Notes: generated by a model not told the origin, from the sequence alone. Counted from the first letter of the stretch, positions 12,404 through 27,450 are shown. The stretch is 64,000 nucleotides of DNA from Phialocephala subalpina (GCA_900073065.1 FJOG01000042.1:1-64000), one strand, 5' to 3'. Made by a program: numbers and translations.

Positions 12404-13306
12404 ATGGCTTCAGACACTTCAACGGTCGAGCAAAGTCCACAGGGCCAAGAGCTAGTCGAGATCAGAATCGAACCTGATGGCAAGGTCTTTCGTGTCAGCA
12501 TGGACCTTTTGTTGGCGAGAATACCAAAACTCATGAGCCCCCTGACCGATTCTGACTCCATAACCATATCGGCAGAGGATGAGAACACGGTAGCAGTACT
12601 ACTGCACTGGCTGGCGCACGGCACATTACCTAAGTTAGAACCGAAAATGTCCGACGACGTGCTAGACTCCTGGAACTGGAACCCATTCTATGTATACAAT
12701 CTAGCTATCATGCTTGATCTTGACGAGGTCCAAGATCGTGTCATGACTAGACTTTTGAATGCCATACGAAAGAAACAACTTGAAATCAAAAAGGATTGGC
12801 TAGTGAGTCATTGGGACGCCAACAAGATAGCCAGGAGAAAGCCGCAATACCAAAAACTTCTCGAGAATGAGTCAGATGAGTTGGAAGACCCAAATGCAGA
12901 CCCCGACGCCTGGATTTCCCGATTCAACACACTCAGCGGAACGGAGTATCAACCGAACTATCCGTCAGTTGCCATGATTCAGGCCATATTCACCCAAGCA
13001 CCACCAAACACCGCCATGAAAAATCTTGCGCTTGATTTTATGAACTACGTCGTGTTTGAGGGTAGACGACGTCGTGCTAGAGACTGGGAAACGGAAAACG
13101 TCATACGTTTTCTCACCAAAGACGAGGGACTATTAAGAGCAACTGTTGTTGCGTTACGGAACACACATGATTACTTTGAATGGCGCAATCAATGGGTCAT
13201 AAGGGGTCCGCATAATCCTACGGACAACCGTAGCAGCTGGGGCCGAGCTAACCGATGTACCTATCACAAACACAAGTGGGCAGCAAAATGTCCCTACAAA
13301 GATTGA
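12404..13306 (+). CDS. BTB/POZ-like protein, type A, with C-terminal Cys-His motif (copy 1, intact)
   Basis: 300-aa single-exon protein. The N-terminal ~80 residues follow the BTB pattern of the paralogues: VEIRIE strand, LLLARIPKLMSPL where others have the LLCDKIPYF helix, then LLHWLAHGTLPK. A WNWNP motif (about residue 87) and a helix of the LDEVQDRVM type follow. The middle is rich in charged residues. The C-terminus carries C-x2-H-x-H-x5-C (codons 13256-13291), the family signature. The frame is open upstream to an ATG at 12110, but the TATA box at 12285 and a poorer-looking extension favour 12404. BTB domains mediate protein-protein contacts; the partner is unknown. One of only two intact members here. 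Confidence 0.75.
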   Translation: MASDTSTVEQSPQGQELVEIRIEPDGKVFRVSMDLLLARIPKLMSPLTDSDSITISAEDENTVAVLLHWLAHGTLPKLEPKMSDDVLDSWNWNPFYVYNLAIMLDLDEVQDRVMTRLLNAIRKKQLEIKKDWLVSHWDANKIARRKPQYQKLLENESDELEDPNADPDAWISRFNTLSGTEYQPNYPSVAMIQAIFTQAPPNTAMKNLALDFMNYVVFEGRRRRARDWETENVIRFLTKDEGLLRATVVALRNTHDYFEWRNQWVIRGPHNPTDNRSSWGRANRCTYHKHKWAAKCPYKD

Positions 13307-15100
13307 GGAGAGAACTCAGAGCTGTGACAGGTTGGTAGCGATTGACTTGGAGCAACCTACTGCTTCGGGGAAATATTGAATGCGAGACTTTCCAATTCAA
13401 GGATTTCTAATTATATTAAGCGTTATACCATCGTCATGAAGATTGTGAAAGTCCGATCAATTGCTGGTAACTAGACAACCGCTCCCATTTGAGGACGGAT
13501 GATCAACAAATGAGGTTTCCGTTGCCGAGTATACCATTTATAGCTTTTCAGCCAGATAACTGAAGTATCGAAGCTTACGAAGAGGTGAATATCTCAAATG
13601 TATATAGCTATGTACCGTATATTCTTCGAGTGCTTGGAGAAGTTTGTCAGAGTCCGTGGCCTCAGATCATTGAAACTGCGCTGGTAGAGTGGGACTTTGT
13701 TGTTTCTTTATGCTCTATGGTTGCATTGGTGGCAGAAAGAGGCTAAGATAGTGTGGAAGATTGAAGTATGGTTCAAGCGTTGTTGGCGGTTTCTACTGTC
13801 TTCACGATCGTTCCGCTTTTGATCCCTGAGTGGTTTGTTGCAATTAAGGGAACGGGTGTTGCGATATCGGGGAAATGTATGCTAGTTGAGCTCAATCCGA
13901 GATTTGAGCACTTTAATTTTGAGATTAATGATGGCTGGAAAGGCTTAATTGGAATGCCCGGGCCATAGGATGGATTATAAGTGACTCCTGGAATGAAAAA
14001 TCTGAGCTTATGTGTGAATTCAAAGAGAGTGCAAAAGGATACCAACATAATCACGAAAGACAACAGCTAGCCCTGGAATGAATGGTATGAGGCCGTCAAA
14101 TGGCTCGCGCCAACTTGAGAGTATTCTAGTCATTTTGCACAACTTCCATTTGTAAATGCTTGTACCAGCCTCTTCTCTACGTTTAGCATACTCAGGTTAT
14201 AGAATACTAGGTGTAATATCAGCAACTACCCTCAATCCTCATAAATTCTACAAAAGAACTCGAGACAGCGAATCCCAAGCCTCGGCCCCATTCTGCAGTT
14301 TCACCGGTACACAGAATCACTAGCAAGATGTGCATGCAAGCAAACTATACGTACCGATGTGAGGGTACAGAGTCTTAAATGCTCCCGGAGCACTGCTGCG
14401 TGTGGCAACGGGAACCTGGAACTTATCGATGGCCTAATCAATGTCCATGGTTCTACACCAAATTGGTCCGATGACGTCGGAGATGTGTCGACTGCGAACT
14501 TCACGCTGGAGAGAGACGGCTAGGTGTGCTTATGATGGAACAAGGAACAGAGAGTACAGGCCAAAAGGCCCAGAACCGGAACCCGGGAGGTTTTTATAAA
14601 CTAAACGCGCGGGGTAGTCTCCTCATTTGGCCTTAGCGAGCGTAAAAACGTCGAGGTGTATCGCTGAAGAACGTTGCTTTCTCGTGGTCAGCTCGAAGCT
14701 CAACAACACGAAAGTGATTCACCCTGTACTGTGCGTTCAACAATGAGCATATACATTCGTTTAAGCGCTCAAATAAAAATATATGAGCAGATGAACGCAA
14801 TAACTTCTTCAGTCTTGTGAATCTCTGGCCCAAGTACTGTCCCAGCTACAAGATAGAGACAATTTACGAACGAGGTATGTGTGTGGACTGCAAGGAAGCG
14901 CAAAAGGCAAGGTGGTACGCAAACAAGCCGGTAGCTGTGCAGGCGGTGGGTGATAAGAAGGCGAGGGAGGAGATGGAGAGGGGTTGAGGAGGTTTGTCGG
15001 TGGTAGTAAAAGAGGTAGCCACAAGAGTTGTTGAATGAAATCGCTGTTTTTCATCTTGAATGTTTTCGGATTATTTCGACAGATTCATGTACTCGCAAAT
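13307..15100. other. Intergenic region, no convincing gene
   Basis: 1.8 kb without recognisable domains. A 66-codon frame at 13768-13968 (+) has a hydrophobic start and a charged tail but no family match I can name, and other short frames on both strands overlap it. I cannot support a gene here. Confidence 0.5.
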
Positions 15101-15117
15101 CATCATAAAAACTACTT

Positions 15118-15530
15118 TCAACAAGTCATTTTCTGTAGCCCAATAATATCCAAGTTCAAGTTGACAACGTGCTCAACAGGATTCGAGGCATGTTTTGTAG
15201 ACTGCTTCCGAACTCTCCGTATCTCAGGTGTCACCAAGCTCAAATTATCCGTGAAGAATACCGCCTTCCCAACTATTGTCCATTTTCCTAATATCAACCG
15301 ACCCACAACCGCGAATACAAAGGTGTCGAATTCCCAAGTCTGATCGCCCGGCTGAATATCTAAGGTTCTGATACCGCGCCAGTACTCCCCTCTGCCCCTC
15401 GTGGTAAAAGTTTGAAGTTGATGATGAGTAGTGAACTCAGCTGGAAGCTGACCGAAGCCTAATATCACCCGAGGCGTAAGATTCTCGCCAAATATTCGCA
15501 CAATTCGGTCCTCGTGGGCAGCGCCTTATA
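15118..15530 (-). pseudogene. Gene remnant, possibly the C-terminus of a HET-type protein
   Basis: An open stretch of about 135 codons on the minus strand, with no ATG near its upstream end (a stop lies just before 15530). The translation looks protein-like: IQPGDQTWEF, then FVFAVVGR and WTIVGKAVFF. This resembles the 'PGD..W' and 'Y.LVG.A' segments often seen at the end of HET-domain proteins, but the match is from memory and weak. It lies downstream of the broken HET gene, on the same strand, with an AT-rich inverted-repeat element between, so it could be that gene's displaced tail or part of a second one. Confidence 0.35.
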
Positions 15531-15621
15531 CTCTATTAATACGGACGTCCAAACCCCCAACTATACTTACACTCGTTTAAGCTGCTCACGGGGGGACCCA
15601 TGGGGGAAGTTTCAAGATTTT

Positions 15622-15866
15622 ACCCTACCTATAAATACTTTATAAAGTAAAGATATATTATTATTTCCCTTATAAAGAAACTTATAAAACTTAATAAGGC
15701 CTTATAATTTTTTTTAAAAAATTATATAAATATTATAATTTTATGAAATATATTTATTTATAAATAAGGCCTTGTAAAACCCTATAAAAAGAGTTCTCAA
15801 ATAAACTTCGCTTATAAAGGATTCAAAAACAAAAAACTCTATTTATAACCCTTTATAAGGCAGGGT
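15622..15866. mobile_element. MITE-like AT-rich element with imperfect terminal inverted repeats
   Basis: About 245 bp of AT-rich DNA bounded by ACCCTACCTATAAATA on the left and, in reverse complement, ACCCTGCCTTATAAAG on the right. Inside are two direct copies of aataaggcctt (about 15693 and 15763) centred on the palindrome AAGGCCTT. No clear target duplication. No coding capacity. The broken HET gene stops 34 bp away. Confidence 0.45.
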
Positions 15867-15899
15867 GGAAATGGGGTTTTGTACCCCATAGTTTTTTGG

Positions 15900-17151
15900 T
15901 CAGCAGCTTATACTCGCTTCTTCTTCTAGGCTTGACTCTAGGTATCGTGATACGCTAGGCTTTCGAGAAGGATGAACTTTTCTAATGTCACTTAGTTTGA
16001 TGCCCACACGATCGACCACCATCCAAAATGAACCCTGAATCGGCAGTAATGTTGGTAGCTCCATAACGAACTTCACTTCTAGCTCTCTGTCGTTGAGATT
16101 GACGCCTGTAAAGTCTCCATCGAGGTTCTCCTGTATATGCAAGGTAGTTTCTTGAGGTCGAGAAAGGCTATATGTCTTTGTAGATTGCATCTCGTCCTTT
16201 TTCGGATACCAGACCTCTCGCTCGGTAGGCTTAGCAGCCTCAATCAGATTTTTCTTAGGTCGGATCTCAACGTAGATTGGGTATAACCGCGGCATGTCCA
16301 AGGGGATGTCAAATGGTCCTCCAAGAGTACTCTGAAGGAAAATGCTGAATTTTACGGCATCTTGTGTTTGATACAGCGGTTGGTGTAGGACTTTCGATGG
16401 CCTATGGAGCATTGGGAAGTACATGATCATAATGTCTTGATAAATCTCAAACACCGACTTCGTGTAATCGGCTACGTAGATGCAGTCTGTCGCAAGAGAG
16501 AGCAGAGCGAATATTTTGTCTCTCAAGTCCGTGCAATGAGAGTCGCCAAATGTCTTAATCAAATCAAGAAGCCTCGTCTTCTTGTTTGCCGGTCGATGCT
16601 CACGGAGCTCGATAAGTTTGAAAGTAGGCGTTGGAGCAAACTCCCGGAGCAGGTGTGGAGGAGACAAGAGAGTTTCGCAAGGCGTCCTTTCGTGTGGTGT
16701 ATACAGTTCGATAAATGCGTGCCAATCGACGGTTTTAGATCCGCAATGCACGAGTAAGTGTCGTGCGAGGCTCACTTCATGCAAGATCCATATACGGCTC
16801 CAGTATTCACGATTGCAAAGTTGGAGAAGCGCCTTTCGAATGGGCTCGTTCTAAGGTTCTCTGGTAGACTTCCGGTTCGCTATCCCTCTGAGGTAATCCA
16901 CCGCGGTATTGCTGTTTTCAGCTGGACGCCCGAGCCAGACCAGGACAGTCGTTGCGCGCGTGTAAATCTCCTTCATCAGGGCCGCCTGGTGGTTTCGTTC
17001 TTGAATGGCGTTCGAGCCAAGCTCGCTGAACCAATCGGCATCTTATGGGTTCATTGCCAGCGCCTGACTCGTGGATGAGAAGTCGAAGATCGGATTTGGG
17101 ATGGATAGACGTGTATGCAAAAGGCTTGAATGTCTGAAGTGCGGACGCCAT
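15900..17151 (-). pseudogene. Heterokaryon-incompatibility (HET) domain protein, broken
   Basis: HET-domain gene remains, read right to left. It begins MASALQTFKPFAY then SDLRLL, like the start of many HET proteins. The central 'ALSYxWG' part is missing: after about 35 codons the frame shifts near 17040 directly into QERNHQAALMKEIY and VLVWLG. TAG at 16851-16853 then interrupts it, followed by REYWSRIWILHEV, LRDKIFALLSLA and ADYTKSVFEIYQD, all typical HET landmarks. The last 294 codons are open and end at 15900. HET proteins trigger cell death on non-self fusion. An internal deletion plus a stop make this copy non-functional by inspection, and it ends next to the MITE-like element. Confidence 0.8.
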
Positions 17152-18181
17152 GTTGGGCAAGCGATATTTGCAGATGTTCAATGTGCCATCTGAATCTCCT
17201 GCTACCTGGCTAAATGGTACGGTGGACCTGAAAGATGAGGGTCTGCTAGCGACAAAGATCGATGAATGAACTGAATGGTAGGGCGAGAAGAATCGGAACA
17301 TCACCGGTAAGAGATTTCGCGAAGAAGATTTTCAATATGCATCTGATCGAGGCTGAAGAGACTTTGTTGGAATCTAAGCCACCCTTTCAGGTTGGCCTGC
17401 GGTGACCACGATTAGGCAAACTCGCTGCTGGTCAACAGAACTCGTTGGGGCTGTGTAGTTTGGTGTTCACAACGATCGATCATGAAGGTTGGCTAGCTCA
17501 CTAATGGCTGTTGTTGCACCAGGTGCCGCTCAGGAGACCACCACTCCACTGATGCGCCAGCGCCCTCTGGCCTTTGCGATGAAGGCGAAGATTGCGACTT
17601 GGAGATGTTCGCTGCTAAATTTGAAAAAGAATTCGACTCATCAAGAAAGAAAGAAAGGATAATAGCCGGTTCACATCCTCTTGCGGCTAATACTCGGTGA
17701 ACAGAAGTGAAAGGAAGTAGTGCGGGTGGCTGCATACTGCTCTCAACACCGCCTCAAACCATTCTCAGAGAGCGAACGTAAACAACTAAAGCATCATTTC
17801 AATTAGCATTCTGCTTGTACTTCGAAGGAATTATCAACGCGGAGAGAATCATAAGCAAGAAATCTTCGAAGTGATCTTGGACATTTTCGACACTGTCACG
17901 TGCCTAGCCTCCTTCCCACTTGGGAAAACTCTTGTCTCGTCCCATCAGCCTCATCGATCATGAAAGGCGTTCGCAGAAGTTGGTTGAAGTCAGCGATCAG
18001 ATTATATTCAACTATAATCCCATATCTACGCCTCGGCGAGATCTCATCCCGATATCATACATCTCCGCCCCACTAGCGCCATCACTGATGCAAATCATTG
18101 CAATATCCTTTGCTATCCATCGCAAAGTCCCTATAATTTGAACCAAAAGTATTAACCATCGAAACTGAACTCACACCCTGC
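17152..18181. other. Intergenic region
   Basis: 1 kb between the HET remnant and the 3' end of the purine permease. I see only short overlapping frames (for example 17493-17735, minus) without domain features. Confidence 0.5.
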
Positions 18182-20090
18182 TCAATACATCTTCTCCCCA
18201 TGCTTCTCCGCATTCACCACTCCCTCCATCGCGGACTCCGGCTCTGTGATGCCAGACGGATGCAACGACTTCTCTTGTCCATCGCTCAACTCGCGCGAGG
18301 CAAGGGATCCGGTGCCTCCACTGGTGACGATGTTGTCGTCGTGCCAGAAGTCTTTCTTTCCTCGACTCAATCTCACGATCCAGGATGGGAAAAGACCGCC
18401 CTTGATTCTCCACGTCCATGGTTCCTTCAACTCCTTATCCGGAACCACGATCCTACCTCCACTCGCCAACTCAATCAGCCATGTAATGGTGTTTATGACA
18501 ATATACGAGATGATGCCCGCAATCAAGCCATACGCAATGGAGTATGTGAAAGGCATCACAGCCAGTGTGAGGAAAGCGGGAAGCGCATCGCCGAAGTATC
18601 GCCAGTTAATATCCTTAGCAGCCTTAGCCATCATGGCACCGACAATGATTAATGTGCAGCCGGTAGCCCAGGGAGGGATGGAGGCGAAGATTGGAGCGAA
18701 GAAGATGGAGATGAAGAAGCAGATTCCGGTTGTCATGGCTGTTATGCCTGTTTTGCCGCCTTCCGAGATACCGGCGCCGGATTCGATGAAGGCTGTGACG
18801 GGGGAGAGGCCGAAGAGGGAGCCGATGGAGATACCCAATGCTGGAGGATGTTAGCGGGAGGCGGAAGAGGGGAGAGATGGGAACTTACCATCGACCAAGT
18901 ATGCAACAGCTGAGCCTTCGAAATCTTGTGTCTCGGGGTCGACTGCTCCAGCAAAGTGAGCCATTGAGTAAAGGGTACCGGTACAATCCAAGATGTCGAC
19001 GTAGAGGAAGGTGATCAATGCAAGGCCGAATTGACCGGACACCCCTGAAAGATTCCACTCCTGCGCCACAAGAGTCTTCTCGATGCCATGGAACGTCACC
19101 ACCTTCTTGAAGAAGTCGAAGTTGTCATTGCCGACTGGAGTGTATGGGAAGTAGGTGACGCTGGTTGGTCTTGGCCATGAGATTATCGAAACAAGAAGGA
19201 TACCAGCAATGATCGCACCCTTGACCTTATAGGCGAGTAGGACGGCAGTCAAGAAGCCTCCACAGAAGATCCCAACCCACATCATTGGAGAACGCATCTT
19301 TGCTGATCCAGGGCAGACACTATCGACGATCTCACTCTCGAGACACCCTGCAAGCTCGAGTGGTGTGGAGGTGGCGCCTGTGATAGCTCCGATACCTGCG
19401 CTGTAGGTCATACCAATGATTGCTGTCTGCTGTTAGATATACTCCTCCAATCACCCAAGGTCTACTCACTCAGATACAGCCCAATACCAACAGCAGAAGC
19501 CAACTTGATCGAAGCAGGGATCGCTCTCGCCAGCCATTGTCGAAGTCCCAGAAGTGAGAGCGCCACGAAAACGAACCCTTCCACAAACACAGCTGTCAGG
19601 GCAAATTTGTAGCTGACAGGACCAGTTCCGTGGAAGCCAACAACCGTGTATGTGAAGTACGCGTTCAAACCCATTCCAGGCGCCAAAGCGATTGGCATGT
19701 TGGCGAAGAATCCCATACAGAATGAAGTGAGGGCCGAGATGGCAGCAGTACCAGTAATGAAATCGCGGCGAATGACACCGAGGCAGAGGTTGTAGTCAAG
19801 ATCAGTTGAGCAGGTGGGGTCGGTGGTATCATTGCAGACGCAGGTTCCGCCAGAGTCGGAGAGAATGGTCGCATTGACCTGAGAAAATCAGCTTTGAGCT
19901 TCAAAAAGGAAGATATACCCACTGAGATGATATATGCCATGGCGAAGAAAGTCGCGAGACCAGCTCGAATCTCAGTCAGGAACCGCGCATGCTGACGGGT
20001 CTTCGCATGCCCTGAACCATCGAGTCGGAATCTTCTGCCCATGAAGCTGTTCGCGACAGCGTCATTGATCCTAGTCGTGAAGCCTGCCAT
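18182..20090 (-). CDS. azgA-like: AzgA-type purine (hypoxanthine/adenine/guanine) permease
   Basis: Integral plasma-membrane H+-coupled nucleobase transporter of the NCS2/AzgA branch. Four exons join in frame: 20090-19923, 19878-19470, 19422-18889, 18840-18182, giving 589 aa with 44-48 bp introns. Landmarks: MAYIISVNATILSDSGG, the conserved PIALAPGMGLNAYF, GAITGATSTPLEL, LDCTGTLYSMA, and GLSPVTAFIESGAGISEGG, the purine-binding signature. About a dozen hydrophobic helices are evident, with a hydrophilic C-terminal tail of about 70 residues. No defect seen. It stands alone between decayed genes; no purine catabolic gene is nearby. Confidence 0.92.
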
Positions 20091-21204
20091 GGTTAAATCG
20101 CACGCAAGGTACTGCAGTAAGACGAAGGAAGCTTGAGAGAAGAATAAATGGAAGGTCCCAGCCGGCTGGGATGAGAAGATATGAAAGTTTTCTTATCGGC
20201 TCACAGATAATATGTGAAGTTCTTATTTGTTGAAATGGCGGAGTTGATTGCGCCGCCAAGTGTACCAAGAGTTGAAGTTCACTTGGCTCGATATTCTCGA
20301 TCTATCATACGCGATCATACGCATTGGCGAGGGCTGGGCAGTCTAAAATTCACCCCGGAGGTCAGCATTTGAGGCGGAAAGTCCGAAGACCTGCCAAACG
20401 TGAGCCGCTCTGTGAATGATTGTCGGCGGATACCGCTTTGGGAGTGCGGCTGTCCCCACGACTGCAACGGTTCACCCTTTATGAATCATGGTGTTGTTGA
20501 TGAAGATGAAGTGACGTTGAAGTGAGGTTTTCGGTCCCAAGCATTCTAGAACCCTAGGCTGCGTGTAGACAAGCCTTTCTGGCCCACCTTAGCTGCATTG
20601 AGCCTAGCCATGCTTTGTCAGCATCCCACCTTCCTTCTATCCTATTCACAAACATCTTTCTTTCTTGTAAACAAATGTTTGATGTCTTTCTTCAAAATTA
20701 TCTTATGATTTTGGGGACTGTATGCTTTGGAGGCCTCCAACCACCCTTTTCAGCTTTAAAAGGCAAATGCAAGGCAAATGCAAGGCCAAAGCATGCGACT
20801 AAGTATTAGTTTGCTGCAGTATCGTAGAACAAAAGGGATTTGTTCCCCATTAAGTCTATGTTTGAGCATATACATTCATCTTTGTTGTCTTCTCACTATG
20901 GAAGTTTGCAAATTTTTCTTTTAACTCATCTCCACAACGATATTGTGAAAAGCCCTGAGATTCATAACAAGGATGCAAGTTCTCCGAATTCATATACTCG
21001 GGATTCCGTATGAATCACGAACAGCACGGATCACAGAAGGGGGAGCCGGGATGCATCGCCTATGCATAAAAGACTTGACAACAGCTTGCGAATCTATGAC
21101 CGCAGTCATCTTCAGACAACCTTCAAGAGCCAAGACTTCAGACTTCAATTACTGCAGCACGTCGTTCTTTTCATCCGCAAACATCCATGACATCTTCAAT
21201 CAAG
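20091..21204. other. Intergenic region with permease 5' region
   Basis: The first 250 bp upstream of 20090 probably hold the permease promoter. Farther right is a small tandem repeat (aggcaaatgca twice, 20761-20783) and a TATA-like ATGCATAAAAG at 21062-21072, placed for the BTB copy starting at 21205. Short open frames here are not supported. Confidence 0.5.
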
Positions 21205-22115
21205 ATGACTACTCCAAGTATCGTCAAGATAGCGTTCCGAAGAGAGGACAGTAACTCCATCGACGTGGACCGCGACACTCTATGCGAGAGGATTCCCTAC
21301 TCTTGAAAGTTTCTTAGCGACACAGAAGCAGATGCCTTTGTGCTCCTTGAGGACATCGATCGCGAATCTTTCCAGCTCTTGGCTTATTGGATCAAGAATG
21401 GGAGATTGCCAAAGCTAAAAGAGTTGAATGGAGGTCCTTGGTCGGATGAGGAAGACACTGAGGACGATGAGGAAGATGACGAGGAAAGCGATGAGGACGA
21501 AGACGCCGAAGAGGAACATGACCCCTTTGAATACTGGAACTGGAACCCCTGCAAGCTGTACAGTACAAGCTCGCACACAAGCTTGAACTTCCCGAAGTCC
21601 AAAACAGAGCATCTCAGAACTCAAAAAACGCTATCTACGACATTCACAAGCAACGACGGGCAGACAGAACGGCCAGATACGAAGAATCCGAGAAGAAATC
21701 AGAACTAGAAACCGGTATCAGGAAATCTTGGGACGAGCAGTACCACTTCTCCGAAGACAGGGCTTATCAACCCAACTACCCCACTATCGAAACGATCCAG
21801 GTCGTCTACATCAGGAGTCCCGAAAACTCAAAGATGCGTCTCTTTATGACAGACTATTTGATACATATTATAAATGCTGGTGGCCGCACACGCAAAGGAG
21901 ACTGGTCCACAGTGAACATTGTCAAAGTCCTTCTGACAGCGGACCCTGGTCTTCTCCATGCTGTGATTGAGTACCAACGAAAGGATGAAGTTTACAGTAA
22001 TTCCCAAGGCGGCGAGTATTGGAGTGATGATGGTCCGCATAGTCCACCAAACACAGATGACGGTCGTAATCATATTCACGAGGACGCCGATACATGTCCT
22101 CATCCTCGGGGTTAA
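21205..22115 (+). pseudogene. BTB/POZ-like protein, type A (copy 2, broken)
   Basis: Second type-A paralogue. It starts MTTPSIVKIAF at 21205 and is stopped by TGA at 21304-21306, exactly in the conserved helix after LCERIPY. The same frame resumes with LLEDIDRESFQLLAYWIKNG and LPKL, a highly acidic insert (about 26 mostly Asp/Glu residues, 21445-21521), then WNWNP. A frameshift at about 21560 leads into YKLAHKLELPEVQ, YQPNYPTIETIQ and an open frame to 22115. Near the end H-x-H-x5-C survives but the first Cys of the family signature reads Gly. The BTB identity rests on alignment with the copies at 12404 and 22594. Confidence 0.75.
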
Positions 22116-22593
22116 CTTACAGGTGAGACGGATGGTCGAGGATGTCGATACTTCGACGGAATATTAATGTAGAGTTGCAAGGAGCATTCTAGGCTTCTGT
22201 TCTGGGTGGTGGAGAGCCTACTCTCAAGTTTAGGGATGCATTCTGTTTGCGTTGCATATTCCACTCAAGGGTATAATACATTGCATCCGTGTACCGATCG
22301 AGTCTTTGAAGCATGCCTTAATGTCAATTCGTGAATCATGTTTGACGTTGTCCATTTGTTTGTGACCATGATGATGAGTCTTAGTATGGCTGCATCAATC
22401 ACACAACTCGTAGGTTGAATGTTCTAAATCTTGCTAATCCCGCCAATCACAGTAGAGGTTTTGGTCATGACAAGTCATGAGGGAAAGTACCCTCACAGAT
22501 AAAGCCTCCCTCTCAACGTCCATAAAAATATCTCTCATCACGTCACGTCGTCTTACCTCGACCAAACCCAGTAAACCTAACCTACCATTCGAC

Positions 22594-23682
22594 ATGGCTC
22601 CAAGAAAAATGATCGAGTTCCGCATGGGGCCGACCAAAACATCTGAAGATCAACAGAGCCAAGCTATACCACATGGTCCCCTTCTTCCAAGACAACCTGG
22701 CCAGCTCCGACCAAGAAATCGTATCTTATCCGAACGAGGAAGTATCAACCATCAAAACGTTATTCTGTTGGGTTTACAACAACTTCATTCCGAGCTGAAG
22801 AAAGTCACGGGCCATGATCAACGCCCAGATCCTCTAGGAGGTTGGAACTGGAATCCTTACAAAGTCTATTCTGGCGTACCGACCAAAACTTCCAGAGGTT
22901 CAAGACAGAGTCATGAATCGATTGAACGAGGGGCTGGGTGAAGCCTGGGATGAAGACGAGAAGCAGTGGAGGACAACATCGGAGAGAGGCTACTCGCATT
23001 CAGGATCCCAAGACGGGAAGTACATAAGAAGATGCGAGAGGACGACGGGAAGAAATATGATCACATCTACTACGCGATTGAGGATTATCATCGCCTTGCA
23101 ATTGAACCAAAGTACCAGCCCGACTTCTTACCCATAGAAACAGTCATGGCAGTCCTTGAAATTACCCCTGAAGAGTCAGTCATGTACTGATTCATGTCGA
23201 ACTTCCTGATTCACATGGTCACAGAAGCAATGGCTACAGGTGACAGATCTTGGTCTGCAGAGAATGTAGGGAATGTTCTTGCCAAACACCCGGATGTCCT
23301 GAAACTTGCTATCTGGCAGCTGCGACAGCGGAATAAGAGGCGCTACTGGTATACATTGCGGGAGGAAAACTGTCATCCAGGATTTCCATTGCCGGTCAAG
23401 CGCTCGCGGCAGGAATACTGTGCTTGGTATACTCATGAGAACAGATTTGGGGACGAAGCCAAGTGTCCTGATATCGAGGATAATGGGAGGGGCGAAGGTT
23501 TGGATCGGATTGCCCGAAATGTTTCTTTTAATGGGATCTTCGATTCCTATTGCCTTCCGAAGTTAGATATCAGTTCGTATTTGATAATTATAAATCTTCG
23601 AGCACTTGCACTTCGAATATTATCACGGTCGAGCCCTTGTCACGGGAGAGAGGAAAGATACTTCTCCTTGCAGCGATTATAA
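22594..23682 (+). pseudogene. BTB/POZ-like protein, type A (copy 3, broken)
   Basis: Third type-A paralogue, directly downstream of copy 2 in the same orientation. It begins MAPRKMIEF at 22594. Pieces lie in different frames: KHLKINRAKLYHMVPFF and LFCWVYNNF, then WNWNPYKVY, then LPEVQDRVMNRL, then YQPDFLPIETVMAVL. TGA at 23188-23190 sits before FMSNFLIHMV. At least three frameshifts are needed. The C-terminal signature is altered: CAWYTH is followed by a nine-residue spacer before the last Cys. The frame then runs on to 23682 beside an AT-rich block. Confidence 0.75.
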
Positions 23683-23689
23683 TACTTGA

Positions 23690-24060
23690 ACTTAAAAAAT
23701 TTTTCAATGGTTATTATATTATTTCTATTTATTATTGGAATTAAAGTTTAAATAAATAATTCAACGGAATTATAATAAATATTATTTTAATTAAAATTAT
23801 TCGAATTATTCAAAATTCGTATCTTTTTAAATAAAAATAAACAATTATCTTATAAAGAAAAATTTTCAATCAATATAAAAGTTTATATTTAATAGAAATT
23901 ATTATATATTTTTAATTCGATAATTTTTTATTTATAATAATAAAAAATATATATTAATTTTTATAAATAATAACTATGTTCTAATTGAATAAATTTATCT
24001 TAATACTAATAAAAAAGATTTCTAGCCTAGAAAATTATCCGCTTGGATCAATGATATTAT
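23690..24060. repeat. AT-rich RIP-type block
   Basis: About 370 bp of A+T-dominated DNA with stops in all frames. Cytosines are mostly in TTC/TCA rather than only in CG, unlike the block at 1-3480. It separates the BTB remnants from the metabolic island. Confidence 0.7.
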
Positions 24061-24704
24061 ACGTCTTACCATATATCGCGGCTCAAAATAAGGAGTTATA
24101 AGACGAATACACGGACCACATCCAAGCGGGGTTGGGATTTACCCCGCTAACATGCAGATGCCGTACATATGCAAGGCGCGCTGACTGTGCAGCGGAAGAT
24201 CCTCGCCTGAGGAACACAATTCAATCTGATAAGCCAAAATGGAGATTGAACAGCAGCTAGCTCCGCTCAGTGGCTTGCATGTGGAAAAGCTTGTCAAGGC
24301 TTGTCCTGCAGTATTTCATATGATCGAATCAAAAACGAGAATTGAGCCACGGCCGGAGAAGTGGCTCTCAAATGCTCGATTTTTGATTACTGGTCAAGTA
24401 CCGATCATGAGATTGACATGTTATCTGCGTGTTACAGCGTTCATTGGTGCTTAACCCCGATCTCAGTGCCTGTGGCTTTCCAGTCAACAGACGGCGGAGC
24501 GAGTCTCCGTGGAAGAAGATTTTGAGTTATCAACTTTGCCAGGGTGAGGTGGGTGATGGTGGAAGAGATAAGCCGAGTGAGGGGTCATTAATAATTTATT
24601 ACTTGAGCAAACTATCGCCCATCACTTCAACCCATCTTCTCATCATTCTGTTGAAATTCTTCTACTTCTACCTTCTCAATATAACATATCAGCAACCATC
24701 TAAC
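24061..24704. other. 5' region of the decarboxylase gene
   Basis: About 640 bp upstream of the ThDP decarboxylase. It contains CGGAG at 24494-24498 and CTCCG at 24505-24509 (half-site-like triplets also seen upstream of neighbouring genes) and a pyrimidine-rich stretch before the ATG. The 71-codon frame at 24239 is not convincing. Confidence 0.4.
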
Positions 24705-27098
<2,394 letters not shown>

Positions 27099-27450
27099 TT
27101 GGATATAGTGTTGGACAGTACCTGCTAAGTAACGGAGGTTCGGGGGTTTCTATGCGCGCTTGACCAAGACATTTTCAAATGCCTACCTGTTTTAAAAATG
27201 TGACTTTCGAAGCTGGCGGTATGAATGTGGGGCTTTCTGGCGAGGCGGCCACCAAGTTACTAAATGGAATAGTTGGTTAAATATTTAATCCTAGTTTAGC
27301 AATATCGTATTTGAAGTACTAAGTTAGCCCGACCAACCCGAGTGCCGTCAATGGCAAGAATGCTTTCTCGGCAACTTACTCGCAAAATCCCTTGTGATTT
27401 CTCTACCAGCCCTCAAATTGCAGAATCTTCTACACTGCACCTGTGCTTAG

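Noticed and set aside
21384..21624. Ser-rich open frames on the minus strand
   Set aside because: Antisense of the Asp/Glu-rich insert of BTB copy 2; the GAA/GAT repeats read as Ser/Phe on the other strand.
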